Shown piece by piece: positions 36,230-44,182 of a stretch of DNA of 64,000 bases (positions are counted from its first letter, which is position 1; each line of letters starts with the position of its first letter). Under the pieces are notes generated by a model. The model had not been told where the DNA came from. It saw nothing but the letters and a program-made list of their open reading frames with translations, and searched no databases. The translations under genes and the position numbers were made by a program. The DNA comes from Streptomyces ochraceiscleroticus (GTDB taxonomy: Bacteria; Actinomycetota; Actinomycetes; Streptomycetales; Streptomycetaceae): the NCBI RefSeq assembly GCF_000720485.1, contig NZ_JOAX01000005.1:411137-475136 (forward strand), in the 5' to 3' direction.

Positions 36230-36562
36230 ATGGGCTGGGATGGACCGGAAAACGGCGCAGTGGACGGCGAGGACGATGAGGGGCCGCTGCTGGAGGCGTG
36301 CGACGAGTGCGGCCGCGTGAGGGAGCCAGGGCTGTGGGAGGGCGGCGATCCGTTGCTGTCCGTCCTGCCGGACTCCTCAGCGATCTGTGCGCGCCACCCT
36401 GGGCGCGACGGCAAGAGACTGGTCATGGTCTGCTCGGCCCGGTGCCTGCGGTCTGCGCAGATCCGGGCAGGCTTCGCATGGCTGGACGCCCGGCGCCGAG
36501 CCGCGGAGCACGGGAAAGAGCCTGGCGGGCCGGGCGGGTCCGACGGTGGGTCATCAACGTGA
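36230..36562 (+). CDS. Small cysteine-motif protein of unknown function
   Basis: 110 residues from an ATG with GGGAG 7 bases upstream. An acidic N-terminus is followed by CDECGRVREPG (CxxC, about residue 25), a single Cys (AICARHPG) and CSARCL, a spacing that could hold one zinc or make a treble-clef-like fold. The Gly/Ser tail is probably disordered. Codon bias is that of a real gene. I do not recognise a named family. Confidence 0.7.
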   Translation: MGWDGPENGAVDGEDDEGPLLEACDECGRVREPGLWEGGDPLLSVLPDSSAICARHPGRDGKRLVMVCSARCLRSAQIRAGFAWLDARRRAAEHGKEPGGPGGSDGGSST

Positions 36563-36585
36563 TCGCCACCCAGGTGATCAGCGCC

Positions 36586-36743
36586 TCACTGTGCTGTGGT
36601 CAGGTCGGCGGCGATCGTCTCCAGTGCCGTGTGGTTGCGGCGACCAGACCGACCGGATGCCCTTCACGACCGAAGCGCCGGGCGGTAGTGGCACCGAGTC
36701 CCGGCCCGGCGCCGACCACGACGAAGGCACCTGCGGGGTTCAC
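36586..36743 (-). pseudogene. N-terminal stump of a short-chain dehydrogenase
   Basis: GTG 36743 overlaps the stop of the upstream SDR (GTGA) and has GGAGGGACA before it. The segment AFVVVGAGPGLGATTARRFGR is an SDR nucleotide-binding start. After HPVGLVA a one-base shift is needed to read on as RNHTALETIAADLTTAQ, and then a stop ends the frame at 36586. Only about 50 codons remain, so this is the start of a lost second SDR of the operon. Confidence 0.6.
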
Positions 36744-37594
36744 TGTCCCTCCAGGTCTGCGCTCCTGGTGAGAGATTCATTGGCATCGATCTCCTGGTGC
36801 AGGCGCTCAAGGCGAGCCCGTGCACCTGCCAGGGCGTCCGAACCGAGAAGCAGGCGCAGGGGCGGCCGGTCGGCATACACCGTTTCTGCGATTGCCGCGG
36901 CGGCCTTTGCCGGGTCGCCGGGCTGGCGGCCGGAGGCTGCGAGTGTGGAGGCGCGGCGCTTGCCTGCGGTTTCTTCGTAGTCCTCCAGCCGCAAGGGGGA
37001 CAGTTGCATGGACCGTCCCGCCCACTCGGTGCGCAGACCACCCGGCTCCACGATCGTCACCCCGATTCCCAGCGGGGCGAGCTCGGCTGCCAGTGACTCG
37101 GAAAGTCCCTCCAGAGCGAACTTGGTGGCGTGGTAGTAGCCCGTGGCCGCGAACGCGGCGAGCCCGCCGAATGAGGAAACGTTGACGATGCGTCCCGAGC
37201 GGCGGGCTCGCATGCCGGGCAGAACGGCCTTGAGAACGGTCACCACGCCGTGCACGTTGGTGTCGAAGATGGCCCGCACGGCTGCGTCTTCGCCTTCCTC
37301 GACGGCCGCGAGGTACCCGTAGCCGGCGTTGTTGACCAGCACATCGATGCGCCCGAAGTGCTCCTCGCAGGAGGTGACCGCGGCAGCGACCGAGTCCGGG
37401 TCGGTGACGTCCAGGCTCAGGGCCAGCGCTCGGTTGCGGTACCGGTCGGCGAGGTCGGTGACGGCGGCTCGGTCACGGGCGGTGACCGCGACTCGGTCAC
37501 CGCGGCCGAGAACGTGCTCGGCGAGGGCGCGGCCCAGGCCGCTGGAGCAGCCAGTGATCAGCCATACGGAAGTTTCGTCGGTGCTGTTGAACAT
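36740..37594 (-). CDS. Short-chain dehydrogenase/reductase
   Basis: 284 residues. Motifs are TGCSSGLGRALAE (TGxxxGxG), NNAGYGYLAAVEEG (NNAG) and the catalytic Tyr/Lys in GYYHATKFALEG, with Ser in NVSSFGG. This is the classical SDR type often annotated as oxidoreductase next to an MmyB-like XRE gene; the divergent XRE gene here fits that. Substrate unknown. The ATG at 37594 has GGAGA close by; longer starts are possible but not conserved-looking. Confidence 0.93.
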   Translation of the reverse strand: MFNSTDETSVWLITGCSSGLGRALAEHVLGRGDRVAVTARDRAAVTDLADRYRNRALALSLDVTDPDSVAAAVTSCEEHFGRIDVLVNNAGYGYLAAVEEGEDAAVRAIFDTNVHGVVTVLKAVLPGMRARRSGRIVNVSSFGGLAAFAATGYYHATKFALEGLSESLAAELAPLGIGVTIVEPGGLRTEWAGRSMQLSPLRLEDYEETAGKRRASTLAASGRQPGDPAKAAAAIAETVYADRPPLRLLLGSDALAGARARLERLHQEIDANESLTRSADLEGQ

Positions 37595-37717
37595 GTCTCC
37601 ATGCAACCGACAGATGCGGCCCGGTGCCACACCCCCTCAAGGGTGGCTCTCGCAGGGACAGCTTCCCGTTCATGCCGGACGCACGATGAGCCGTTCCCAG
37701 CGGTAAAGTCGCATTTC

Positions 37718-38554
37718 ATGGCTCGTGATGACACTCCGCTCGGTTCCTTCCTGCGCAGTCGCCGGGAAAAGGTCGACGCCGCTTCCGCCGGTATCGTCGA
37801 CCACACCCGGCGTCGGGTCAGGGGACTGCGCCGAGAGGAGCTGGCGCTTCTGGCGGGCATCAGTCCGTCGTACTACACACGGCTTGAGCAGGGGCGTGAC
37901 CGCAACCCTTCCCGGGAGATCCTGGAAGCCCTGGCCCGCACCCTGGGCCTCGACGACACGGAACGCGCCTACCTGTGGTCTCTTGCCGCCCCTTCTCTGA
38001 CTCCCGCTCAACCCGATATGGCAACCAGCCGGACCGTACGGTCAGGGGTGGAGTATCTCCTGCACCGCTGGCGTGACCTGCCGGCATTCGTCGTGAGTCC
38101 CCGCCGTGACGTCCTGGCGGGCACGGACCTGGCCGCGCGGGTCAATCCAGCCTGGAACGCGGGCCGCAATCTGATCGAATTCACCTTTCTTGACCCCCGG
38201 GCACGCCAGGTCTACCCCGACTGGAAAGACATCACCCTTCAGGCTGTCGCCGGCCTGAGGGCCACCGCGGCAGCACGTCGCCCGGAAGTCGACGCGCTTG
38301 TAGCCGACATGCGTGCTCAGAGCGGAACCTTCCGGGCGCTCTGGGACTCCCACGACGTGTACGACCGGGTCATGGGACAGAAACGGATCGCGGTCGACGG
38401 AGCCGGAGTGCTCCGGCTCGACTTCGAGACGTTCGCGCTGGCGGGCTCCGAGGGGCACGTTCTGTACGTGTATTTCGGCGCGCCGACCAGCCCTGATGAA
38501 CGGAAGCTGGACGAGCTTGCCCGGAGCATGCAGTCACCGGACTCGCCACGGTGA
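37718..38554 (+). CDS. XRE-family regulator with MmyB-type ligand domain
   Basis: 278 residues. The HTH is LGSFLRSRREKVDA, then RGLRREELALLAGISPSYYTRLEQGRD; the C-terminal half (PAFVVSPRRDVLAGTDLAARV, LEFTFLDP-like FTFLDPRARQVYPDW) is the MmyB-like ligand-binding domain. In Streptomyces such proteins regulate a divergent SDR, exactly the layout seen here. Confidence 0.93.
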   Translation: MARDDTPLGSFLRSRREKVDAASAGIVDHTRRRVRGLRREELALLAGISPSYYTRLEQGRDRNPSREILEALARTLGLDDTERAYLWSLAAPSLTPAQPDMATSRTVRSGVEYLLHRWRDLPAFVVSPRRDVLAGTDLAARVNPAWNAGRNLIEFTFLDPRARQVYPDWKDITLQAVAGLRATAAARRPEVDALVADMRAQSGTFRALWDSHDVYDRVMGQKRIAVDGAGVLRLDFETFALAGSEGHVLYVYFGAPTSPDERKLDELARSMQSPDSPR

Positions 38555-38736
38555 TCTGGGTTCGGCAGCACGTCTCGTGGCTCGGACGAGGCACCACACC
38601 CAACGACCATGGCCCCTGGCGCGATAGGCGGGGTGTCGCAGAGGCTATGACGGACCTATGGTGCGCCCCGTGAATTGGGGGGACACAGATCAGCACTCTC
38701 ATCGGCGCCGTGCTGGGCATCAGCGCGACGCTGTTA

Positions 38737-39683
38737 GAGGGCATCTGATCAATGTTCACGCGGATGTGAGTGGGATGTCCGTTTCGGTTCGCCACGTTGG
38801 TGTGGATTCTCCGGTCAGTTCGCGAGACATTTTGTTAGCCATCGCCCAGTGGACCATCGCCTGGGATCGCTGCGGTAGGGCTTCGTAGTTCCGTGCCAGG
38901 CGCCGGTGCTGCATCAGCCAGCCAAAGGTTCGCTCGATCACCCACCGCTTCGGAAGCGGTTCAAACCCCTTCGCACGTGGCCGCCGCGCGACCTCGACAT
39001 CGATGCCCAGCCGGGCGCCGTGGTGGAGAATGCTGCTCTGGTAACCGCCGTCGGCCCAGACCTTCGTCACGCTGGGATGGGCCGCGGCCAGCTGGTCGAG
39101 CAGGAGCTTGCCACCGCTGGTGTCGTGCACATTCGTGGCGGTGACAAGGACAGCCAGCACCAGACCGAGCGCGTCAGTGATCAGGTGTCGCTTGCGTCCT
39201 TTGATCTTCTTGCCGGCGTCGATGCCCTGACTGGCCTCGGCGACGTTTGCCGAGGTCTTGACGCTTTGGGCGTTCACCACGCCCGCGGTCGGCTCCGTTT
39301 TGCGGCCGTGAGCCCGCCGGGTCCTGTCGCGTAACAGGTCGTGGACCTGCCGGGTGGTCCCGTCAGCTTCCCACTTCGCGTAGTAGTCGTAGACCGTCTT
39401 GTACGGCGGGAAGTCGTGCGGCAGGTACTCCCATGGGATGCCGGTGCGGTTGACCTACAGGATCGCATTGACGATCTCCCGCAGATCGTGCACCCGGGCT
39501 GCCGCCCCCGGCCCGGTCCGTCTCGCCCGCCAGGCCGTGAAGACCGGCTCGATCAAAGCCCAGCGGGCATCGGACACATCACTGCGGTACGAACGACGAG
39601 CACTCACACACCGCGCAACGACCGTCAACGCCACAAGTCACAAAACCATCCCAGAACACCAACTACCTAGATCAGATGCTCTC
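38737..39683 (-). mobile_element. IS5-type insertion sequence (IS427-like), 947 bp
   Basis: Ends are GAGGGCATCTGATC (left, 38737-38750) and the complement of GATCAGATGCTCTC (right, 39670-39683), 13 of 14 matching. The flanks carry a TTA duplication (38734-38736 and 39684-39686), typical of this group. The element holds one leftward transposase gene. Left of it, ISTLIGAVLGISATLL on the + strand (38689-38736) looks like the start of a small membrane protein that was interrupted. Confidence 0.88.
38756..39607 (-). pseudogene. IS5-family transposase with an internal amber codon
   Basis: From GTG 39607 the frame reads SYRSDVSDARWALIEPVF (N-terminal domain), then TAG at 39457-39455 after EIVNAIL, and continues in the same frame VNRTGIPWEYLPHDFPPY to the stop at 38756 (283 sense positions). 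Related proteins have an aromatic residue at the stop, so a single base change is likely. DDE elements: VWADGGY and VIERTFGWL are intact; the first position reads VVNAQSVK, where many relatives have Asp instead of Asn. No full-length transposase can be made without readthrough. Confidence 0.85.
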
Positions 39684-39837
39684 TTAGCGCACTTGCACTT
39701 CTTGCGGAACGTGCCCATGCCGTGGGCGAGCGTCTTGCCGGCCAAGATGAAACTTCTCCGTCCAATGCTGACACTTTGCTGACCTGCGGACTGGAGAAGC
39801 TGTTCTGACCTGCATATACGCGTCATTGTAGGGCGTT

Positions 39838-39860
39838 GCGGGGGATCGCCCGAAGCAGGT
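39838..39860. repeat. Second copy of the 23-bp sequence found at 14874-14896
   Basis: Identical 23 bases, here preceded by GGGCGTT so only a shorter CGCCC stem can form, and followed by TTTTTGCAT, which gives it a terminator-like look for the rightward direction. Also lies at the 3' end of the GbsR/MarR-like gene. Confidence 0.6.
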
Positions 39861-39880
39861 TTTTGCATGTTTGGGACTCG

Positions 39881-40555
39881 TCAGGCCAGCAGGGAGCGCC
39901 AGCGGTCGGCGGAGTCTCTCATGTCCAGGATGACTCGTTCCAGGAATGTGCCTGCTCTGGTCAGCCGTTGTCCGACGGGGGTGTCGGGCCCGAAGGTTTC
40001 CGCTGCTGCCATCGCGGCGCGCGCCGACGCGAGGGTCTGCTGTGAGCTGACCACGATCGAGTGGTACCAGGCGTCGTCGTCGATCACGTAGATGTCGCGG
40101 CGCCGTTGCGGGTCGCGCTCGCGCCGGACATAGCCGTGCTGGACCAGGAAGTTCACGGCCAGGGAGACGGAGGCCGGGCTGACATTCAGCCTGCGGGTCA
40201 GCTCGGCTGCGGTGCGTCTGCCGTCCTCGGAGAGCAATAGGTCGACGTGTACGCGCGCCGTCATCCTCGGCATCCCCGACCTGACCGCCAGCTCGATGAT
40301 CTCCTCTTCCGCCGCGCTGCTCGGCGCACCGGCCTCGCGCGGGGGTGCCGGTGTGCCTCGCCGCGCCCGTTGGACCGTCGCGTGGTGCGCCTGCTGGGGC
40401 CGGTAGCTGCTGGGGCCGCCGTTGCGTGCGACCTCCCGGCTGATCGTCGAGGTCGTCCGGTCGAGCCGTCTGGCGATCTCGGCGTAGGAGAGGCCGTCGG
40501 CGAGTCCGGCCGCGATGCGCTGGCGGTCCTGCTGGGTCAATCGTCCTCCTGGCAT
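39881..40555 (-). CDS. Two-domain regulator: IS30-like HTH plus GbsR/MarR-like winged helix
   Basis: 224 residues from ATG 40555 (MPGGRLTQQDRQRIAAGL), a start type conserved in relatives; in-frame ATGs at 40585 and 40603 are also possible. The N-terminal HTH (LSYAEIARRLDRTTSTISREVARNGG) is of the HTH_38 type. The C-terminal domain (PRMTARVHVDLLLSEDGRRT, then VSPASVSLAVNFLVQHGYVRRERD) is MarR/GbsR-like. Divergent from the P450 gene, which it probably represses. Confidence 0.88.
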   Translation of the reverse strand: MPGGRLTQQDRQRIAAGLADGLSYAEIARRLDRTTSTISREVARNGGPSSYRPQQAHHATVQRARRGTPAPPREAGAPSSAAEEEIIELAVRSGMPRMTARVHVDLLLSEDGRRTAAELTRRLNVSPASVSLAVNFLVQHGYVRRERDPQRRRDIYVIDDDAWYHSIVVSSQQTLASARAAMAAAETFGPDTPVGQRLTRAGTFLERVILDMRDSADRWRSLLA

Positions 40556-40585
40556 GCCGTCAGTATTGCCTTTGCCGTCATTCAT

Positions 40586-40602
40586 TGCAACGCGGTGTTG
40601 CA
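40586..40602. promoter_or_regulatory. TGCAAC-n5-GTTGCA operator candidate
   Basis: Perfect 6-bp arms, between the regulator and P450 genes. ATGCAAC recurs at 40690-40696 and ATTGCAT at 40618-40624, so several half sites are spread over the divergent promoter. Fits a winged-helix dimer; binding is inferred. Confidence 0.55.
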
Positions 40603-40748
40603 TTCGAGGTCAGGGTCATTGCATCGATTTGCCGCCATGTACCTGGGAAAACTTGGGGAGTTGGTTATTGATTTATTGACGGAGCGGTGAATGCAACGTA
40701 GCTTTCGGGGTGTGTTAAACGCGTACTGTCGCGAGATGAGGAATGGTC

Positions 40749-41957
40749 ATGGGTGAATCCGTCCACACCGTCACAACGCTGCCGACGGCGCGTCAGTCCG
40801 GCTGCCCCTTCGACCCGCCGGCAGAGCTGACGGACGCCCGCCGGCACGGCCCCATCAGCCACTACACCTTCCCCGGCGGCAAGGCCGGCTGGCTGATCAC
40901 CGGATACGACCTGGTCAGATCGGTGCTGGCCGACTCGCGGTTCAGCTCGCGCAAGGAGCTCATGCGCTACCACCCGACCATCGACTACGGCGACATCGAG
41001 GTCCCTCCGGCGTCGCCCGGCGAGTTCCTCCTCATGGACGACCCGGAGCACCGGCGCTATCGCAAGCCGCTGATGGGCAAGTTCACCGTACGGCGGATGC
41101 GACTGCTCACCGAGCGCGTCGAGCAGATCACCGCCGACTGCCTGGACGCCATGGAGAAGACCGGACCGCCGGCCGACCTGGTGACGGCGTTCGCCAAGCC
41201 CATCCCCGCCATCGTCATTTGCGAGCTGCTGGGGGTGCCGTACCAGGACCGGGGCTCCTTCCAGGCGAACGTCGAGTCCTTCATGAACGGGGAGACCAGC
41301 GACGAGGACCTGATAGCGGCCTACACCGCGACCCAGAACTACCTCGCGGAGCTGGTGGCCGCCAAGCGCGCGCACCCCACCGACGACGTACTGAGCGACC
41401 TCACCGACAGCGACCTGACCGATGAGGAACTCAGAGGGATCAGTCTGATCCTGCTGGCGGCCGGGCTCGACACCACCGCCAACATGCTCGCGCTGGGCAC
41501 CTTCGCGCTGCTGCAGAACCCGGCGCAACTGGCCGCGCTGCGCGCCGATCCCGGGCTCACCGACCAGGCCGTGGAGGAGCTGCTGCGGTATCTGAGCGTC
41601 GCCAAGACGTTCATGAGGACCGCGCTGGAGGACGTCGAGCTGGGCGGCCAGACCATCAAGGCCGGCGCGCCCGTCATCCTCTCGTACCACACCGCCAACC
41701 GCGATCCCGAGCGCTTCACCGACCCGCACGTGCTCGACCTGAAGCGGCAGGACGGCGGGCATCTGGCCTTCGGCCACGGCATCCACCAGTGCCTGGGCCA
41801 GCAACTGGCCCGCGTCGAAATGCGGGTCGCGTTCTCCGCCCTGGTCACGCGCTTCCCCACGCTGCGCCTGGCCGTACCGGCCGAAGAGGTCGGCCTGCGC
41901 CCGGAGACCGCGGACATCTACGGGGTGAAGAGCCTTCCGGTCACCTGGGACGTGTGA
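40749..41957 (+). CDS. Cytochrome P450 (CYP105/CYP107-like)
   Basis: 402 residues from ATG 40749 with GAGGA 6 bases upstream. I-helix AAGLDTT (237-243), ExxR E277/R280, heme loop FGHGIHQCLG with Cys348. A soluble actinobacterial class I P450 that needs ferredoxin and ferredoxin reductase; no ferredoxin gene is adjacent. Substrate unknown. Alone with its regulator and outside any biosynthetic cluster, it may serve xenobiotic or steroid/macrolide-type oxidation. Confidence 0.95.
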   Translation: MGESVHTVTTLPTARQSGCPFDPPAELTDARRHGPISHYTFPGGKAGWLITGYDLVRSVLADSRFSSRKELMRYHPTIDYGDIEVPPASPGEFLLMDDPEHRRYRKPLMGKFTVRRMRLLTERVEQITADCLDAMEKTGPPADLVTAFAKPIPAIVICELLGVPYQDRGSFQANVESFMNGETSDEDLIAAYTATQNYLAELVAAKRAHPTDDVLSDLTDSDLTDEELRGISLILLAAGLDTTANMLALGTFALLQNPAQLAALRADPGLTDQAVEELLRYLSVAKTFMRTALEDVELGGQTIKAGAPVILSYHTANRDPERFTDPHVLDLKRQDGGHLAFGHGIHQCLGQQLARVEMRVAFSALVTRFPTLRLAVPAEEVGLRPETADIYGVKSLPVTWDV

Positions 41958-42125
41958 CCGCGAGACCGTGAGGAGTGTGGCCGCGAGCCGTCCATTGGAT
42001 GCGGGCGTGTCCGGCTGCGATGGCGGCGGAAGGCGGCGAAGATGGGTGGGAGTTCCGGAGTAGTGAGGTAGCGCGGCAGGACAAGTGGCAGAGCAAGTGG
42101 CAGAGCGACTCAGGAGATGACGCCG

Positions 42126-42815
42126 ATGACCGGAAGCGGTAAGGACTCCGCCGGGGAGCAGTACGACGCCACACCGTTTCTGCCGCAGCGCGGTGGGCTT
42201 GCGGCGCATCGGCGTTCCGCGGCGGATTGCCGGGGCTGCCCGCTCTTCCAGGACGCCACCCAGACCGTCTTCGGAGCGGGCAGCCCTTCGGCACGCGTCA
42301 TGCTCGTCGGCGAGCAGCCGGGTGATCAGGAGGACCGCCAGGGGGAGCCGTTCGTCGGGCCGGCCGGCGGCCTCTTGCGGAAGGCGTTGCAGGACGCCGC
42401 CATCGACGTTGATCAGGCGTACGTCACCAACGCGGTGAAGCACTTCAAGTTCACCCCTGCGTCGCGGGGCAAGCGCCGGATCCACAAGGCACCGAGCCTG
42501 CGGGAGATGACGGCTTGTCGTCCCTGGCTCCATGCCGAGCTGCGCCTGGTCGACCCGGAGGTGGTGGTGGCGCTCGGGGCGACCGCCGGCAAGGCGCTGC
42601 TGGGGCCGTCGTTCCGGGTGACGAAGGACCGGGGCACGCTCATTCCCTTCCCTCAGAAGGAAGAGAACGCTGAGAAGGGGGAGAGGGGTGGTGGGTTCGT
42701 CGTCGCCACACTCCACCCGTCGGCGATTCTGCGGTCCGATGACCGCGAGGCGGCGTTTGCCGGCCTGGTGTCGGACCTGCGTGTCGTGGCCGGCGCGCTG
42801 TCCGGTAAGTCTTAG
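42126..42815 (+). CDS. udgX: UdgX-type uracil-DNA glycosylase (covalent uracil binder)
   Basis: 229 residues from ATG 42126, 9 bases after AGGAG (ATG 42117 is too close to it). The active site is GEQPGDQEDR (about residue 62), and the hallmark KRRIH loop is at 116-120 (RGKRRIHKAPS); in mycobacterial UdgX this His forms a covalent bond to the excised uracil site. HPSAILR is the C-terminal motif. Cys35, Cys38 and later cysteines fit the Fe-S cluster of type 4-like UDGs. Role: base-excision repair or damage tolerance. Confidence 0.93.
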   Translation: MTGSGKDSAGEQYDATPFLPQRGGLAAHRRSAADCRGCPLFQDATQTVFGAGSPSARVMLVGEQPGDQEDRQGEPFVGPAGGLLRKALQDAAIDVDQAYVTNAVKHFKFTPASRGKRRIHKAPSLREMTACRPWLHAELRLVDPEVVVALGATAGKALLGPSFRVTKDRGTLIPFPQKEENAEKGERGGGFVVATLHPSAILRSDDREAAFAGLVSDLRVVAGALSGKS

Positions 42816-42827
42816 CGCCTTTGTCGC

Positions 42828-43355
42828 TCACGTTCCCGTGGTGGCCGCGCGGAGGACGACGCTGACCTGTCGGCCGAGAGGGCCCTGGATCATCCGCACC
42901 TCACTGGCGAGGAGTTCGACGATGGCGAGGCCCCGGCCGTGTTCGTCGGGGGCGGCGTCCCGGGGCGGCCGCGGCCCGACCGGGACACCGGAGTCCGTCA
43001 CCGAGATCCGCAGGACCCCGGAGGACAGGGACAGGTGGACGGTCATGTCGCGACGGCCGTACTGAGCGGCGTTCGCGGTGAGTTCGTCGACGACGAGCTC
43101 GGCGGACTCGCGGTCGGCGGACGGGAACCGCCACTGGGCCAGGATGGCCGCGACGCAGTGACGTGCCGCCGGAACCCAGCGCACCTCTGCCGGCAGCGAC
43201 AGGACGGCCTGGTGATCGGGGCCGGTCCGGTAGCCGTGGGGAGCTACGGGCGGCGCCGTCCGGGCGGGGGAGATGACCGGCCGGGGAACCGGCCGCTGTG
43301 CCGTGCGGGGCGCGGCGGGCGGTTGCTTCGTCTCGCGGAGGGTTGTGGTGCTCAT
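42828..43355 (-). CDS. RsbW-like histidine-kinase-type ATPase (anti-sigma/regulatory)
   Basis: 175 residues. After a Pro-rich 45-residue leader comes the HATPase_c_2 domain: N-box ELVVDELTANAAQYG (about 95), G1 VTDSGVPVG, G2 HGRGLAIVELLA. Streptomyces has dozens of such proteins; partners are usually anti-anti-sigma factors, none of which is adjacent. Converges on udgX. Confidence 0.9.
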   Translation of the reverse strand: MSTTTLRETKQPPAAPRTAQRPVPRPVISPARTAPPVAPHGYRTGPDHQAVLSLPAEVRWVPAARHCVAAILAQWRFPSADRESAELVVDELTANAAQYGRRDMTVHLSLSSGVLRISVTDSGVPVGPRPPRDAAPDEHGRGLAIVELLASEVRMIQGPLGRQVSVVLRAATTGT

Positions 43356-43421
43356 GATCGACCCCGGAGTGTGCAGGAGGGGGGGGTGGCGTGTGCGAAC
43401 CGCCTGGTGACTGCTTCAGTA

Positions 43422-43445
43422 CTTCACTGCTTCACTGCTTCACTA
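43422..43445. repeat. Three tandem copies of an 8-bp unit
   Basis: CTTCACTG, CTTCACTG, CTTCACTA, about 70-90 bases upstream of the RsbW-like gene. Possible regulatory or slippage repeat. Confidence 0.6.
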
Positions 43446-43497
43446 ATGACGCTACGCATCCGCTTCGCGCGCCGTAGCTGGGCAAGGGGATGAAAGC

Positions 43498-43519
43498 GCC
43501 CCCTCCTTTCGGAGGGGGC
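43498..43519 (-). terminator. Hairpin terminator after adk
   Basis: GCCCCCTCC-TTTC-GGAGGGGGC, a 9-bp perfect stem beginning 20 bases beyond the adk stop; read leftward it ends the acs-adk transcript. Confidence 0.75.
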
Positions 43520-43538
43520 AGGTGGTCGCCGGTGGCCG

Positions 43539-44129
43539 TCAGGAGGCCCGCCGCTCGCCGGACCACGCCTCTCGGCGTTCCCGTACGGCGTCGAGGGCGT
43601 CGAGGACCTGCTCGGCGATGTCCTCGACGGGGCCGGTGGCGCGGATGGTCAGGAGAAGGTCCTCGTAGTAGGCGAGCAGGGGTGCGGTCTGGCTGCGGTA
43701 GACCTCCTGGCGGCGGCGGATGACGTGCTCGGTGTCGTCCGTACGGCCACGGGCCAGCAGCCGCTCGAGCAGCACGTCCTCCGGTACGTCGAACTCCACC
43801 ACCGCGTCGAGCTGCTGCCCCTCGGCCGCGAGCACCTCCGCCAGGACATCGGCCTGTGCCGTCGTCCGCGGGAAGCCGTCCAGCAGGAACCCCTTGGCGG
43901 TGTCGGGGGCGGTCAGCCGGTCCCGGACCATCGCGTTGGTCACGTCGTCGGGGACCAGGGCGCCCGCGTCCAGATACTCCGCGGCCCGGCGGCCGAGCGG
44001 GGTCCGGCCGCCGACGTGTTCCCGGAACAGGTCGCCGGTCGAGATGTGGGGGACGCCCAGGGCGGTGCCGAGGATGGCTGCCTGGGTGCCCTTGCCCGCG
44101 CCCGGCGGGCCGATGAGGACGAGTCGCAT
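43539..44129 (-). CDS. adk: Adenylate kinase (short LID form)
   Basis: 196 residues: P-loop [10 protein letters not shown] (7-16), [12 protein letters not shown] site, [11 protein letters not shown], and a short LID ([17 protein letters not shown]) without zinc cysteines. The housekeeping actinobacterial adk normally sits in the ribosomal-protein region, so this is probably a second copy. It lies 53 bases after acetyl-CoA synthetase, whose reaction releases AMP; adenylate kinase turns AMP + ATP into 2 ADP. The co-localisation suggests a dedicated AMP-recycling role. Confidence 0.95.
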   Translation of the reverse strand: MRLVLIGPPGAGKGTQAAILGTALGVPHISTGDLFREHVGGRTPLGRRAAEYLDAGALVPDDVTNAMVRDRLTAPDTAKGFLLDGFPRTTAQADVLAEVLAAEGQQLDAVVEFDVPEDVLLERLLARGRTDDTEHVIRRRQEVYRSQTAPLLAYYEDLLLTIRATGPVEDIAEQVLDALDAVRERREAWSGERRAS

Positions 44130-44182
44130 CGGGGAGGGTGCCTTTCTGGTTGTTGCGTGAGGGAGTGGGGGCTGGAGGGGAG

